Source: Ceratotherium simum simum
Lineage: Eukaryota > Chordata > Mammalia > Perissodactyla > Rhinocerotidae
Direction of reading: 5' to 3'
DNA: 64,000 nt
NCBI RefSeq assembly: GCF_000283155.1
Contig: NW_004454207.1
Span: 2,368,465-2,432,464, forward strand
The translations under genes were made by a program, and so were the position numbers. Each line of letters begins with the position of its first letter. The stretch's first letter is position 1. This document shows positions 23,171 to 34,880 of the stretch, one piece after another. The notes under the pieces were generated by a model, which was given only the letters and a program-made list of their open reading frames with translations, ran no database searches and was not told the DNA's origin.

Positions 23171-24469
23171 TACCTTAAATGTTACTGCACTGTTCCTCAG
23201 TGCCCTCAACTATAAATGATAGGTTTGTTGTGAAAATAAATGTTGTAATACATAATATATGTAATCAAGAATAGTGCTTGGCAAGCTCAGCACATTAGCA
23301 GCACCTGCTGCTATTATGGTAATGGTTCTTTTCTTTAAGACCTCGCACAGTGCCTGATTAAAAAAATAAGACTTAAAGGTTACATAAATGAATGTAAATT
23401 ATTGAAGAAAATGGAAACCACTTGTGAGGAAGAGAGAAGAACATACAGTTTTAATGCCCTGTTTTTAAAAGTGGAGAGGGATTGGGGCAAAATTTCCCAG
23501 AGTTTTATCCTTAGTTTTTGATTTGTTTCCCCCATGGCTTGTGTGGCCCAGAAAATAAGTGTCAAACTAAGAAAGGTTGAAAGTAGTTTTCAGCCCTTAA
23601 ATTGAATTAAATGAATACTATTGTGACAAGTTAATTAGACATCCATAAAATTGCTAAATATATGTCATTGAAAATGCCTGTGTTCTGTATTTTGTTAAAC
23701 ATCAATTATGATCATAAGAAATCTGCATCTAGTAAAATGGATACTGCTGACACATGTTAATTTTTCTGAAAAATAATTGAACTCTTTAAAAATTTCAATA
23801 TGCTGTATAATTGAACTCTTTAAAAATTTCAATATGCTGTTAAGCATGCATGGCTTCTGAAAGCTTGAGCTATTTTGAGTTTATCCAAATGAATCTAACA
23901 ATATAAAATGAAGTGAAATTTTCCGTAAAGTTCTCTTAGTAAGACAAAAGGCAAACACAAATTGCTATAGCGAAGGGTCTATAAAATAAACTTGGTTTGG
24001 ACTCCAGATGTTCAGGTAGGGATGTTCCTAAGTCTCAGTAGCTCCAGTCTGTGTTAGAGCAGCCACGGGAAAATAAAATAAAACAATGAAGAGCTGTTTC
24101 CTTTGTTCGTCAGAGGATGGTACATCAGTTCCCAACAGTGCAACATTAGAAAGAGTTTTGAAATGTGTGCCTCTATTCTATGTGCTTTCCAATCCTTGAC
24201 AGTGGTCTGGATTCATGAGAATGTAATGGCAAATGTTAATTCAAGCCATCAAGTTGTTGATCATCAAGAATTTCTATTGCCTCCCGTAAATGCTTCTTCA
24301 TCTGAGAACTCAAGATTCTCAAGAAAGTCACAGGCAATTAAGAGGATATAACAGAGGCTGGCACTCTAGCCAGCTGTGTAGTGAGGGTGGCTGCAAAGTA
24401 CAAGATGTATGGAGGTTGACTGCCTGTTGCATCTCTTGAGCTCTCTCCTTGGATGTTTCCCACTGAGCC
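23171..24469. other. No gene; one tandem duplication
   Basis: AT-rich single-copy sequence apart from the 34-bp duplication at 23773-23840. Confidence 0.55.
23773..23840. repeat. 34-bp perfect tandem duplication
   Basis: The unit starting 'ataattgaactctttaaaaa' and ending 'caatatgctgt' occurs at 23773-23806 and again at 23807-23840 with no mismatch. Confidence 0.97.
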
Positions 24470-24543
24470 AGCACTTTTCAAAGTGTGGTCCCGAACCCTG
24501 CATCATAATCACCTGGAATGCCTTTTAAGAACATAGATTCCTG
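24470..24543 (+). mobile_element. MER5A (hAT) fragment, left part
   Basis: 'ttttcaaagtgtggtcccga' then 'cataatcacctggaatgcct' match the MER5A start. An ERE interrupts it; a short remainder ('agattactgggta...') follows at 24810-24840. Confidence 0.75.
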
Positions 24544-24792
24544 GGGCCAGCCAGGTGGCGCAAGTGGTTGGGTGCGCGCGCTCCGCTGCGGCAGCCCAGG
24601 GTTCGCCAGTTCGGACCCCGGTGCGCACCAACGCACTGCTTGTTAAGCCATGCTGTGGCAGCATCCCATATAAAAAGTAGAGGAAGATGGGCACGGATGT
24701 TAGCCAGGGCCAGTCTTCCTCAGCAAAAAAGAGGAGGATTGGCATTGGATGTTAGCTCAGGACTGGTACTCCTCACAAAAAAAAAAAAAAAA
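24544..24792 (+). mobile_element. ERE SINE, copy 6 (short-middle form), inside MER5A
   Basis: Head 'gggccagccaggtggcgcaa', B-box area 'gttcgccagttcggaccccg', 'gcatcccatataaaaagtag', two 'gatgttagc' modules and a long A tail. Target-site duplication of about 17 bp with two mismatches: AAGAACATAGATTCCTG at 24527-24543 and AAGAACACAGATTACTG at 24793-24809. Confidence 0.95.
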
Positions 24793-24840
24793 AGAACACA
24801 GATTACTGGGTAATGCTGGATTAACTAATCAGAAGAACCG

Positions 24841-26186
24841 AAGTATTATTTAGGTTACCAATTAAGTTGGATCTGGAAAATGAAATATTTCTAAGCAAAT
24901 AGCATTAAAGTAGATATCATGGAAAATATCAGAACATTCTTGTGCTTTCTTTCATTATTTTAAGTTTAATATTTTTATTTTGAAATGGAGATAGGTGGTG
25001 GCGAATTCATAGTCTTGGAAGATCCTCACCATTCTACTCTCAGTGACTATTCTCTTCTCCCTACTGAAATAGAAGCCTTCCCTGCTTGAATGGGGTCTGA
25101 ACACCATATCCTCTGCTTTCCTCCCAGCCCACTCTCCTCTGAGGTTGACCTTGTTCACCAGCACCTCTAGCTTCCAGCTGGAGTGCACCCTCAAAACCAC
25201 AGGACTGCCCACCAAGTGTGACAGAAGGACCAATAACATGATCTGAAGATCCCTGGTCCTGGGTCCTAGCCAGTAGCTCAGAAGACAGAGTGGAGAATAC
25301 AACCTTGGGCTTACTGCTAATCGTTTTCTAAGGTGGTGGTACCAATGTATTCTCCAGGAATAGATTTCCATAGCCGTATTTGGAGTGCTCTACAGCTACC
25401 TCTCCACTTCAATTCACAGCAACTTACTCTCACCCAGAAACCACACTGGCACTGTTGTTGCCAAACAGAGCATATGATTCTCAGCATTTGTGGTGTGGCT
25501 ATATGCCTATATGACCTATCTTTTAAATTTTTAATCACCAATAAATCTCACTCTAAGATTGAGTGTTCCTTGGGAGTAATGCATATCTGGGGTTGATAGT
25601 GTGAAGTGAGGTTGAGAGCTACCAGCTCTGCTCAGCCTCTCAATCAGCCCAAGGATGTGGCTTGATTATTATTGCCTCTGACACATTAGAGTGTCATTAA
25701 CATAAAAGTCATCTCTTAAACACATTGAACTGAACTCATTTAATGTAATTGATTACCAGCTTAGCTGTAGGGATTTTGCAGCTTTAGGGAAACTGACAAA
25801 CATTTTGCCCTTTTAGATCCTACAATTAGATTCACAAGGCACAGTCAATAAGCATTTTGCAGGCGGTAAATTCATCATCTTTAACAATGACAAAAATATC
25901 TGTGGGTAGATGAACTGTCTGTTGGTAAAAGACTAATTGTTAAAATGGTTTTCAGTAGTTGTATTGACAAATAGAACTGAGTCTTTAAAGGATAAATTTG
26001 ATCATGAATTAATGGAGCCTATTTTGGACGTTAATTTGTACAAGCCCTAATAGTCCCTTGATTTGTTGCATCTCATTTGCTAAAGCTGAAAGCATGACTG
26101 GAAAAATGTATCAGTCTGGGTTCTGTGTAAAACCTAGGGTCCTTTGAACTATAACCCTCAAAATGAATAATACTCTGATTCATAAG
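24841..26186. other. No gene; CNE-like part 25640-26110
   Basis: A 138-codon minus-strand frame at 24955-25371 lacks protein features. The distal half is AT-rich, single-copy and rich in ATTA/TAAT motifs. Confidence 0.55.
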
Positions 26187-26197
26187 TAAAATTAATA

Positions 26198-26450
26198 GGG
26201 CCGGCCCCGTGGCATAGTGGTTAAGTGCACGTGCTCCACTGCTGGTGGCCCGGGTTCAGATCCCGGGCGTGCACCGAGGCACCGCTTGTCAGGCCATGCT
26301 GTGGCGGCATCCCACATAAAGTAGAGGAAGATAGGCACAGATGTTAGCCCAGGGCCAGTCTTCCTCAGCAAAAAGAGGAGGATGGGCATGGATGTTAGCT
26401 CAGGGCTGATCTTCCTCACAAAAAAAATAAATAAATAAATAAAAAATAAA
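26198..26450 (+). mobile_element. ERE SINE, copy 7 (short-middle form)
   Basis: Head 'gggccggccccgtggcatag', 'ccgggttcagatcccgggcg', 'ggcatcccacataaagtaga', two 'gatgttagc' modules and a tail of AAAT/AAATAAAT. An 11-bp target-site duplication, TAAAATTAATA, lies at 26187-26197 and 26451-26461. Confidence 0.95.
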
Positions 26451-26689
26451 TAAAATTAATAACATGCACATTCAACTTAACATTTAAGAACTATGTTAAC
26501 CTTATTTTCTAAGACATTCCATTTATGTCTCCTAGAATGTGGAGAGGGAATTTCAGGATTTTTATTTCCTCAACCCGTTGCACACCAGATCCTGATCAAG
26601 TGATAGATTTTAGAGCCTCTGACCTTTCCAGGGAGGATGTGCTCTTGCTTACATAAAGGGTGTATGGCTGATGTTGGACAGCATTCTAA

Positions 26690-27165
26690 CAGGGCTTGAG
26701 TTTTCCTCTCCAATATCATTTCTCCGCCATACTGCTCTCCTAAACACTCTGCCCCATTACCCAACAAGGAACACATATAGTTGTCCCAACACCAGTTTTT
26801 TTATGTCCCTATGGCTTTGCTTGCTATTCCCTTGGATTGGAATGTCCTTCCCTTCCTTATCTGCGTGGTAGTTACTGCCTCACATCTCCAGACTCATCAT
26901 GGGCGTCTTCTCTGTGAAGTCTTTCCTGATCCCCATTCACTGCCCTTGGGTTAGATTGACCACCCACATGGATTTGATCCCCCATAGAATGGGGTATATC
27001 CTTCTATCACACTTGCCTCTAGCAAGCTATCGTACTCATATGTTTCTATCTCTGCCTCTCCCTACTGAATTGGAATTTCTTTGAGGGCAAAGAACCAAGG
27101 AGAACTTCACAGTAAATTGACATTTACTAAAACTTTTTTGAATAAAGGAATGAATGCATGAGTAA
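26690..27165 (+). mobile_element. L2 LINE 3' region
   Basis: 'tgtccctatggctttgcttg', 'gattggaatgtccttccctt', 'gtgaagtctttcctgatccc' and 'tgaattggaatttctttgag', ending 'aataaaggaatgaatgcatg'. Confidence 0.8.
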
Positions 27166-27194
27166 AACAGTGGCCTGGAGACTATTTTCTCAAG

Positions 27195-27430
27195 GCCATT
27201 ATACATTTGTTCCCTCTACCTGGGATATTTTTCCCATGGATATCCTCCCAGCTCAATCCCTCACTTCATTCAGATCTCAAAGGTAACCTCCTTAGAGCAA
27301 CCTCTACTCCACTCCTCTACCCACTCTTTCACTTCTCTATTTTTCTTCATAAAAACTATCAGCCCCTGACAGTATGTGGTATTGTTTATGTTTATTCAAT
27401 TTTTGTTGTCTTAGTCCCTCCAGTAGAAGA
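27195..27430 (+). mobile_element. L2 LINE 3' region, left part
   Basis: 'tccctctacctgggatattt', 'ttcattcagatctcaaaggt' and 'ttcttcataaaaactatcag'. A hAT-like element interrupts it, and the L2 end resumes at 27650 ('ccagaatataagcttgttgg' ... 'gttgctgaataaatggtgga', to about 27750). Confidence 0.8.
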
Positions 27431-27649
27431 GAGGTTGGCAAACTTTTTTCTGTAAAGGACCAGATAGTAAATATTTTAGGCTTTATGGGACAGACAGTCT
27501 CTGTCACAACTACTGACCTCTGCCATTGTAGCATGAAAGCAGCTACAATGCATAAATAAATGGGCTTGGCTGTGTTCCAATAAAACTTTATCTACAAAAG
27601 CAGGTGGAGGTCAGATTTGGCCTGTGGGCTATAGTTTGCTGATCCCTGC
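27431..27649 (-). mobile_element. hAT-like short DNA transposon, copy B, inside L2
   Basis: 'gaggttggcaaacttttttc', 'ccagatagtaaatattttag', 'tgtgttccaataaaacttta', 'gtcagatttggcctgtgggc', ending 'gctgatccctg'. Reverse of copy A and same orientation as copy C. Confidence 0.82.
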
Positions 27650-28384
27650 ACCAGAATATAAGCTTGTTGGTCTGATTCATAGACATATCCCGGGCACCGG
27701 AAACATAGAAAGCTTCTATTAAATAGTTGCTGAATAAATGGTGGATAAATTTGATCCACCATAAATAACAAAAGAGGCTGATTTTGACTGAATTTGAAAA
27801 GTCAATTTCTGCCAACTTGAAAGAAAATGGTAGACAGAAATCTTCAAATGAGCATATCAACTCTTCTAAAACAAGAAAGCATTAGCCAAGGTCTCATCTA
27901 GCTCTCAAATTCAGTGATGTTCTCTCTTTTGTAAATTTCACTTGTGTCTGTTAGGTTTGCTCCGTGGGTAGTCTTGGCTGAAGATAGAAGTTTACTGAGA
28001 ACACTTTGACAGAGACAAAGAGAGAATGCCTCAGTTAAGATAAAAAGAGATTGCATTTCATTTAAATTAGGCAAACAGAAATGGATTCCACAGTAGTCAA
28101 TATATGAACCCAAAGTCTTCATTGTATTTAATGGTTTATATGTAGAAAATGTGTTTCATTCAGAAAGAAATGTTTATTTAATAGGTATTTGTTTGGGGTT
28201 TTGTTTGTTTTTTGAGAACCATTGGTGTATATATAAGTATGGTTGATATATTACAAATAAATATTAGTAGAATAATTGATCTCAGTGCTGCTCTCAATGC
28301 AGAATTGTTTATTGCTCTTGGCTAAGAATCAGAAAAGAAGCTAGAACTACATTTTTCACTGGAAGCCAGAATGAGGAGACTCCC

Positions 28385-28885
28385 CCTCAGTGCCTTCCAA
28401 GGGGCAGGGTATGTTTCATGGGACTGAACGAGGTTGTTCCATGGAAGAGAGGCATGGTGCATGCTTCAGAATCCTAGTGGGAAATGGACGGATGTGGGCA
28501 GAGATAAGGAAATCACCAAGTCCCATTGAGGCCCCCAGGAACCAGCAGCAGGTGGGAACCAATAGCACCAATAGCACCACTGGAGCATGGTGAGCCTTGG
28601 AGCGAGGAAAAAGGGCTGACAGGAGCAGCAATCAGAGTAGGTAAAGTCACTGCAGAACTGCATCAAAGCAAGGAGAGGGCAGGAGAAATAAATACCCTGA
28701 ACTCTCTCTCCTCCTTACCTCACTTTCTCCTACCAGCACCTTCTGTTGGTTGAACCCAATGGAAGCCAGAGGGCAAGGGGCCCACGTGATGCTGCCCATA
28801 GGATCAAAGCTCCCAGGGCACAGAGCAGGCAGAAAAGGAGCCAGGCATGGATCTGAGGGGGTGGGAGTAGTAAGGTTCAGTTCAC
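28385..28885. mobile_element. Probable old interspersed repeat, class uncertain
   Basis: 'cctcactttctcctaccagc', 'gttggttgaacccaatggaa', 'gccagagggcaaggggccca' and 'cacagagcaggcagaaaagg' recur in mammalian genomes as part of one repeat, as I remember them. I cannot assign a family. Open frames here on both strands are not credible genes. Confidence 0.4.
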
Positions 28886-29513
28886 ATGTACAGGGCTTAG
28901 AACAGGGGAAATACAAGAAAACAAACAAAACCCCAAACAGAAAAGATGTGTAACCCTGGGCAGTAATGGAGTTTTATGTCTAAGGAAACTAAATTCTCTA
29001 GTTAGGGGCAAAGAATAATTATTTTAATGCAGAAAAGATTAAGAGATAACAAGTTCTTGATTACAACAGAACTGTTAGCTCAAACCTTTGATTCTGTTAT
29101 TTCCTTACTAGCCCCCTTTAACTTCAATCAGAAGTTCTTAGTTATCAAAGTGAGCCCTTACCACTTAATCACTTTTTGAAATCTGTGTGTAAAGATTATA
29201 AAATCATGAAATTTACAGTGTGACTAGTCATCTTTCTAAAAATATCTCTTATAAAAATCATGTTTTTCAATATTGTCTTGGATCAGGGTTTCTGTAACGT
29301 ACACTCTTATAGTTTGAATTTACAAAAACCATGGGGTTGTTTTCACTTTCCAAGTATAAAATTATAATATAAATTTTCAAAGAGTATGCATAGATCACAG
29401 GGATATACAACAGACTCTTGGTTTGGGAAGGGGACCTCCTATGTCTTCAACTACCCCTCCTACCACCACCAAGTACTGCCCTAAAATCTGGATAGAATAC
29501 AATTTGATGGAGA

Positions 29514-30030
29514 TGTAGGGGAGGAAGAACTATTCCTCTACCCTTTAGGTTCTTCTGGCTTGTCTGAGAATTAAATTGACATGAAACAGAGTAGCAGAAG
29601 AAAATCAAACAAAGTTTAATAACATGTATATATGGGAGAAACCCAGGAAAACTGAGTAACTCGCCAAAATGGCTAAAGCCACCACCTTAAATACCATCTT
29701 TTGTTAAAGACAAAGGAGGATGTTGGGGGTAGTGGTTTGGGACTTCAAAGGGGAGGAAGGCAATTTACATGGAGATGGAAAAGCAAATGTTTGGTAAACA
29801 GATGTTTGCTGGGCCATCTAGCTTTGATAAAAATGGGCCTTGCCAGGTGCCTTTCTGTCTACCACACCTACAGTTATCTGTGGTGATACTCCTTCCTGGG
29901 ACAAGGCTTCTGTCTTAAATTCTTTTAGGCAGTTAGGGGAAAGGTCAGACTTTCTTTCTGAGTCTTTCATCCTTAAAAATAATCACGCCAAAGAGACACA
30001 TTTTGGGGTGGCTAATTCTGATCCCCCACA
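29514..30030 (-). mobile_element. ERV-type solitary LTR, family A, with 4-bp duplication
   Basis: On the minus strand it starts TGTGGGGGATCAGAATTAGC and ends TTCCTCCCCTACA, so it has TG...CA ends. It is flanked by GAGA at 29510-29513 and at 30031-30034. A 4-bp duplication fits class I (ERV1) integration. About 517 bp. It shares a short block with family B ('ccaaagagacacattttggg'). Confidence 0.75.
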
Positions 30031-30643
30031 GAGACAGACTCTCAGACCTAAAGTGATGATCTGAACATGTTTGAGAAAGGCTTATTGTTATCAAGTCTTT
30101 TGTTCAAAAATGTATTTTCCTGCAGGTACAAAAAAAAAAGGGTAATCAATCAAGAAGAAAAAGTCTGCCTGGCCATGCAATACTTTATGCTCTGTAAGCA
30201 ACAGATGTCAATGGGAGCTTAGAAAGATTTAGGGTGGTTGGATTTCCAACCCCCAAAAGGTTCAATCTATTGGAGCCCAAAGCAAGAGCATGTGTAAGAA
30301 CCATCAATTTGTCTGTCCTTTAGTCACTCATACCTGGGGCCACTCTGTTTGACCTCACTTGCTGGGGTAGGATTAGACAAGCAGGATGGAAATGCACCAT
30401 TTCCCATCAGCACTCTAACTTCATTTTTAGGTTTCTAAAAATGCCACCGAATATTTCTGAATGTGAGAGCTGAACTTTCCAAGAGCTATGCTGAGCTTTG
30501 TAATATCAATGTTTCTGTCTAGCATGTTTGGGTATATCAAATATTCTTTGGGCTCACACCATAAGTCAGGAACCCCTTGGACTAGACAACAGAAATCTCC
30601 ACAGTTTTTGCTTTTGTACTCCTACTAGTAAAAAAGTTTATAT

Positions 30644-31234
30644 TGTTACCGACCAAGGGCTCTCTCCACCCGATGTGCACGGAAGCCAATACTGGGGTAT
30701 GCCAGCCTTTAAGAGAAGCAAGTTTGTTACACAATCGATCGGTAAGGAGACAGAACGAAGGCTCTCAATTCTGTCTCCCTGATCCAGGGTATGGGGTCAG
30801 GTTTAAGGGATCAGGGAGGGCAGGCCAGTATGGCAGGATGAGTTTTGACTGGCAGATCAAAATTTTCTCTTCTGCGCATGCTCCTGGCTGGCTAGCTACC
30901 CCTGAAAAATAGCCTTAACATTCTGTTAAGATGAGGTCAGCACAGTAAACAAGTGTAAAGTTGTTATGTAGATTTAAGTCTTTGCCTTCTCTATTGATAA
31001 CAGTTCCTAGAGATTTAGTCATCCTTTCCTTCCTGGCATAGAGAGGAAGGCACCCTTACAAATGGAGATTTCTCTTATAAATGCAAATTTCCCTTACAGA
31101 TGGGTAACTTCTACTAGGTTTTCAGAGTTTTCCCTGTGACTGCTGTTTCTTAAAAATGATCAGTCTAAAATAATTCTTATGCCAAAGAGGCATATTTTGG
31201 AGTGCCATATTCTGTTCCTGGTCCTGTGGTTACA
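30644..31234 (-). mobile_element. ERV-type solitary LTR, family B copy 2
   Basis: Starts 'tgttaccgaccaagggctct' and ends 'gtcctgtggttaca' on the plus strand. Aligns with 22122-22757 over nearly its whole length; compare 'gatcaaaattttctcttctg', 'aacattctgttaagatgagg' and 'gttcctagagatttag'. Same orientation as the family A LTR 600 bp away. No target-site duplication seen. Confidence 0.72.
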
Positions 31235-31498
31235 AAATTATATATAATATATAATATATGTATATATATTTTACTGTAAAGAATATATTATGGAGAGTAT
31301 AAAGCATATGTAAATAAGATGTTAAAATAAGATGAAATGAAGATGAAATATATATTTTAATCAGTTGCAAACATTTCATTATCACTGCTACATTAAAAAT
31401 TATTTAATATTTTAAATGACAGCAATGTGATTGAGGATGCTTATTTATTTTTGAGCTTCTTGGTTTCCCACTTCATTGAATAAAAATTTGAAGGTCTG

Positions 31499-31703
31499 GG
31501 GCCGGCCCCGTGGCTTAGCGGCTGGGTGCGCGTGCTCCGCTGCTGGCGGCCCGGGTTCGGATCCCGGGCGCGCACCGACGCGCCGCTTCTCCGGCCATGC
31601 TGAGGCCGCGTCCCACATACAGCAACTAGAAGGATGTGCAGCTATGACACACAACTATCTACTGGGGCTTTGGGGGGAAAATAAATAAATAAAATTATAA
31701 AAA
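31499..31703 (+). mobile_element. ERE SINE, copy 8 (near-consensus, short 3' end)
   Basis: CpG-rich head with A box TGGCTTAGCGG (31511-31521) and B-box-like GGTTCGGATCC (31554-31564), then 'cagcaactagaaggatgtgc' and 'ctactggggctttgggggga', then an AAAT-rich tail. It lacks the 'gatgttagctcag' modules. A perfect 17-bp target-site duplication, AAAAATTTGAAGGTCTG, lies at 31482-31498 and 31704-31720. Probably the youngest SINE here. Confidence 0.97.
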
Positions 31704-31720
31704 AAAAATTTGAAGGTCTG

Positions 31721-34399
31721 GTTGCAAGTTCAGCTTGTTTCTTTACTTGGTTTTAATCATTGTCTTTGGATAAAAAAAGGAACCACAGAAACATATGAAG
31801 AGGCACATGGACGAGTGTTTCACCAGCTTTCTCACTAGATCATGAAATACTATTTTTCAGTCCCATCTATGCAAGGGATTTTGTTGAAATTCAGCTGGAA
31901 AGTTTCCATATTCCTTGATGTCCCTCAGCTGTTCTCACAAACCAAATGGAAGATGTTGCATTTTGTTATATTTAACAAATGAGTTCACAATCCACTGCAA
32001 GGCTTCATTTGGAGGATTTTTAAACAGGTTAGAAAAATTCATTTCCAGGTTTTTAAAGGCTGCTGTTTCTATAGATACATATTTGCATAATTTTCAATAA
32101 AACAAGCACGTAACAGTAGAATCATTTCCAAACATCTGTTTCCCTACATTCTTACCACAGTCCAAGTTTCTTTTAAAACATAAATTACTTTCTCATTCAT
32201 TATTATAATATCTCCTTTACTCTGAAGAGCCAACTCGTCTAGTTCATTGTCATCAGCAACCCCTGTATAGAACAAAAGATTTTCATCACCACTCTACCGT
32301 ACTTTAATAGCTTTGTTTCAAAAACAACCACATTGTTGACGTGCTAAAGCACTTCAGCTTCTTTGGTGTCATAGTTTACATGGAATTCTTTCAAGAGGGC
32401 AGGCATCTCTAAATTTATCCTGGAACCCTTGTTTTGTTCTAGTCAAAGCTGCTACTCCATCATTTTATATTTTTCTATATTTGTGCCGGTATCACAGCAT
32501 CCTAAGAATTGTCATTTTATGATAGGTTCCGGTATCTTGTAGGGCTAAACTACCAGAGTACTATTTTGGTTCATAGTATTCTTTTAGATTATTATATAAA
32601 ATTTAGAATTCTCTTTGTTGAATTGTTTAAAAAGGACCATTGAGGTATCTTTATTGGATGGCGTTAAATCTATAAATTTATTTGAAAAGAACTGAAATTT
32701 CATATTTAGTCTACCTATTAAAGAGAAGCCTCATTTATTTCAAACCTTCCTAAAATTCTCCAACAAGATTCCTTCAACTATTTTTGATTTCTATGTTGAA
32801 GCATTCTGGATTCTCTTGGCTTTTCAAGTACTATATAAGTTTACAAGTTCAACTAAACAGTTCTAAATCCTTAAATGCTCCTGAGGTGTTGTGGAACGCT
32901 CCTGACAGTGGCCTGTGGAATTGATTGGTGAGGGTTAAGTTCTTCTGAACCCACAATATGCATATTTATGAAGGCAAAAAGCCTGACACTCGCTATGTTA
33001 AGTGAGCTGGAAACTCATTATGCACAGTCATTTATGTTTATATTAAATTTAACTCTTCTCTAGTGGCAGGACTCGGTTAGGCTCTTGTGATCCCAGAGGA
33101 CAGAGGCTTGCCCAGATTTGCTGGAAAAAAATGGGAGTTGAGTATACAAATACATATATCATAAGAGAGATGGAATCCCATGGACATATGAGAATACAAA
33201 TGTAGCGTGCCTGAGCCTCCTAGCCTCATGGGAAGCAGCACTAGAAGTTTGGTCCAGATGCACGGAAGCTTTAGGATCGTTACTAGCAGGAGTTCCTGGA
33301 TCTCCTCGCATGATGTCACTCCACAGTATGGTTTCTCTCCAAGCTTAGTCACTTCCCTTCCAACTCTCCTTTCTCCTCTCCCTTGAAGATTCTGTTTACT
33401 CATAGTTTGTTTTCTCACATAGCACATATAAATCTTACCCCTAAACTTGTGTGTGAGTATTGTCATATTACATTCCTGCTGGATGGCAATTCAAATATAA
33501 TCATGTTGAATATTCGAAAGTCCTCGGAATCTTGTGCAGAGTATAGTCTTCAGTCCATATTACCTGCTCCTAAAATACCCTAGTCTGAGACTGTGTGGTC
33601 CCCTGAAGTTCACTGACTGCCGTTATTTAGTTGCAGTCTATGGATCTTGGTGCCTTGCTACACATACCATCAAGCTCTCTCTCCTGAAATTTCTGCCACT
33701 TCACAGAGGTCCTCCACCCTTGCCTCCTCAGCCAAGTTTCTCAGACTTTCAGGAAACAAAAGTCAGGAAAGAGGCTTTTCTGCAGTCAGCTTTGGCTCTG
33801 GTCCCTGGTAAACACAGCTCCCCTAAAGCAAGGGACTGCAAAAGACCTATCTACCTTAGTAGACCTGGGAGAGGAAAAAACTCAGCGAGAACAAGGCAAA
33901 AGTTTTTTCAATATGTTGTTTTGCCACACACATCATCATAATTTTGACTTGCTGGAAACCTACCATTTAGTCTAATCTACCTCATGACCTCTCTCAGTTG
34001 TAACCTATCAATTTTAATGATCCATACTTCTGTTTTCTTTTTCCTGCCTACTTACTTTCTTCTTCTGGGGAACTCTGGTTTGCCTAGCTTAGCACTTTTG
34101 CTCCAGGCTTTTCTTATTAGGCCTCTTCACAGGCCACAATAGGGTTTATGAATTGTTGACCTTGCGTTGGGAGCCACCACTACCCAAGTCCAGTCAGGGA
34201 TGTGAGAAAGCCGTGAAGAATAGACCGTGGGTTTCCTGTGGTTGCCATGTCAACAGGGATAATGAGGGGAGAAGTTTCCTTTGGAAGTGTCTATGGTATT
34301 TGTCCAATGGAACATATTTAGTCATAAATCATGTGGGGAATTAGGTTGGTGGAAAGAATCCTTTTGGGATGTGGAATTTCAGGGTTTTAAAATAATATT
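31721..34399. other. No gene or firm repeat; CNE-like part 32890-33060
   Basis: AT-rich sequence; 32400-32840 has some L1-like phrases ('ggtatctttattggatggcg', 'tctataaatttatttgaaaa'). Open frames at 33077-33941 on both strands have no recognised content. Confidence 0.5.
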
Positions 34400-34880
34400 G
34401 AAAGCACTATTTATAGATTGTATGAGTGAGCCTTTGGTGCATAACAAACATCCCCAAAATTCAGTGTCATAAAACAATCATTAGTTATTATCCCTCATTC
34501 AGCTGCCTGATCTAGGCTGGGGGCGTGGGCAGCTCTGCTACGCTTGGCTCCTCACTGAGGTGCTGGCTCTGTGTTTTCCACATGTGTCCATTCTAGAGCC
34601 CAAGCTGAAGGGGCAGCAGCTACTTTGAGAATGTCTTCTCATGGTGATGATAGAGGAGCAAGAGCACATGCCCAGCTACACAGGTGTTTTTTGCTTATCA
34701 CATCTGGGCTCAGCTGTGTGACATGCTTTGGGCAGTGAGATATTAGCAGAGTCCAGGAGTAGAGAACTAGGTACTGGGCACACTGGGAAGGCACTGAAAA
34801 GCAGTGTGACATCTGGTCGTGAATCACGTTCAGGGGAGCAAATGAAGAATGATTCAGTCTACCACAAAGAGTAGTGCTAC
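34400..34880. mobile_element. Probable old LTR-like repeat, family uncertain
   Basis: 'ttcagtgtcataaaacaatc', 'ctcattcagctgcctgatct' and 'agcccaagctgaaggggcag' recur in old mammalian LTR-type repeats. Orientation and edges are unclear. Confidence 0.4.

Noticed and set aside
24955..25371. 138-codon minus-strand open frame
   Set aside because: No domain, no homologue I recognise, and it lies inside an intron of FRMPD4 on the opposite strand.
29514..31234. A provirus with two LTRs
   Set aside because: The LTRs belong to different subfamilies, the left one has its own 4-bp target duplication, and no internal retroviral coding sequence was seen between them.
31511..31564. tRNA gene, suggested by A and B boxes
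   Set aside because: These are the promoter boxes of an ERE SINE. The downstream SINE body, A-rich tail and target-site duplication show it is a retroposon and not a tRNA gene.
33077..33941. Open frames of 129 (minus) and 135 (plus) codons
   Set aside because: No recognisable protein features; adjoining frames on both strands suggest chance.
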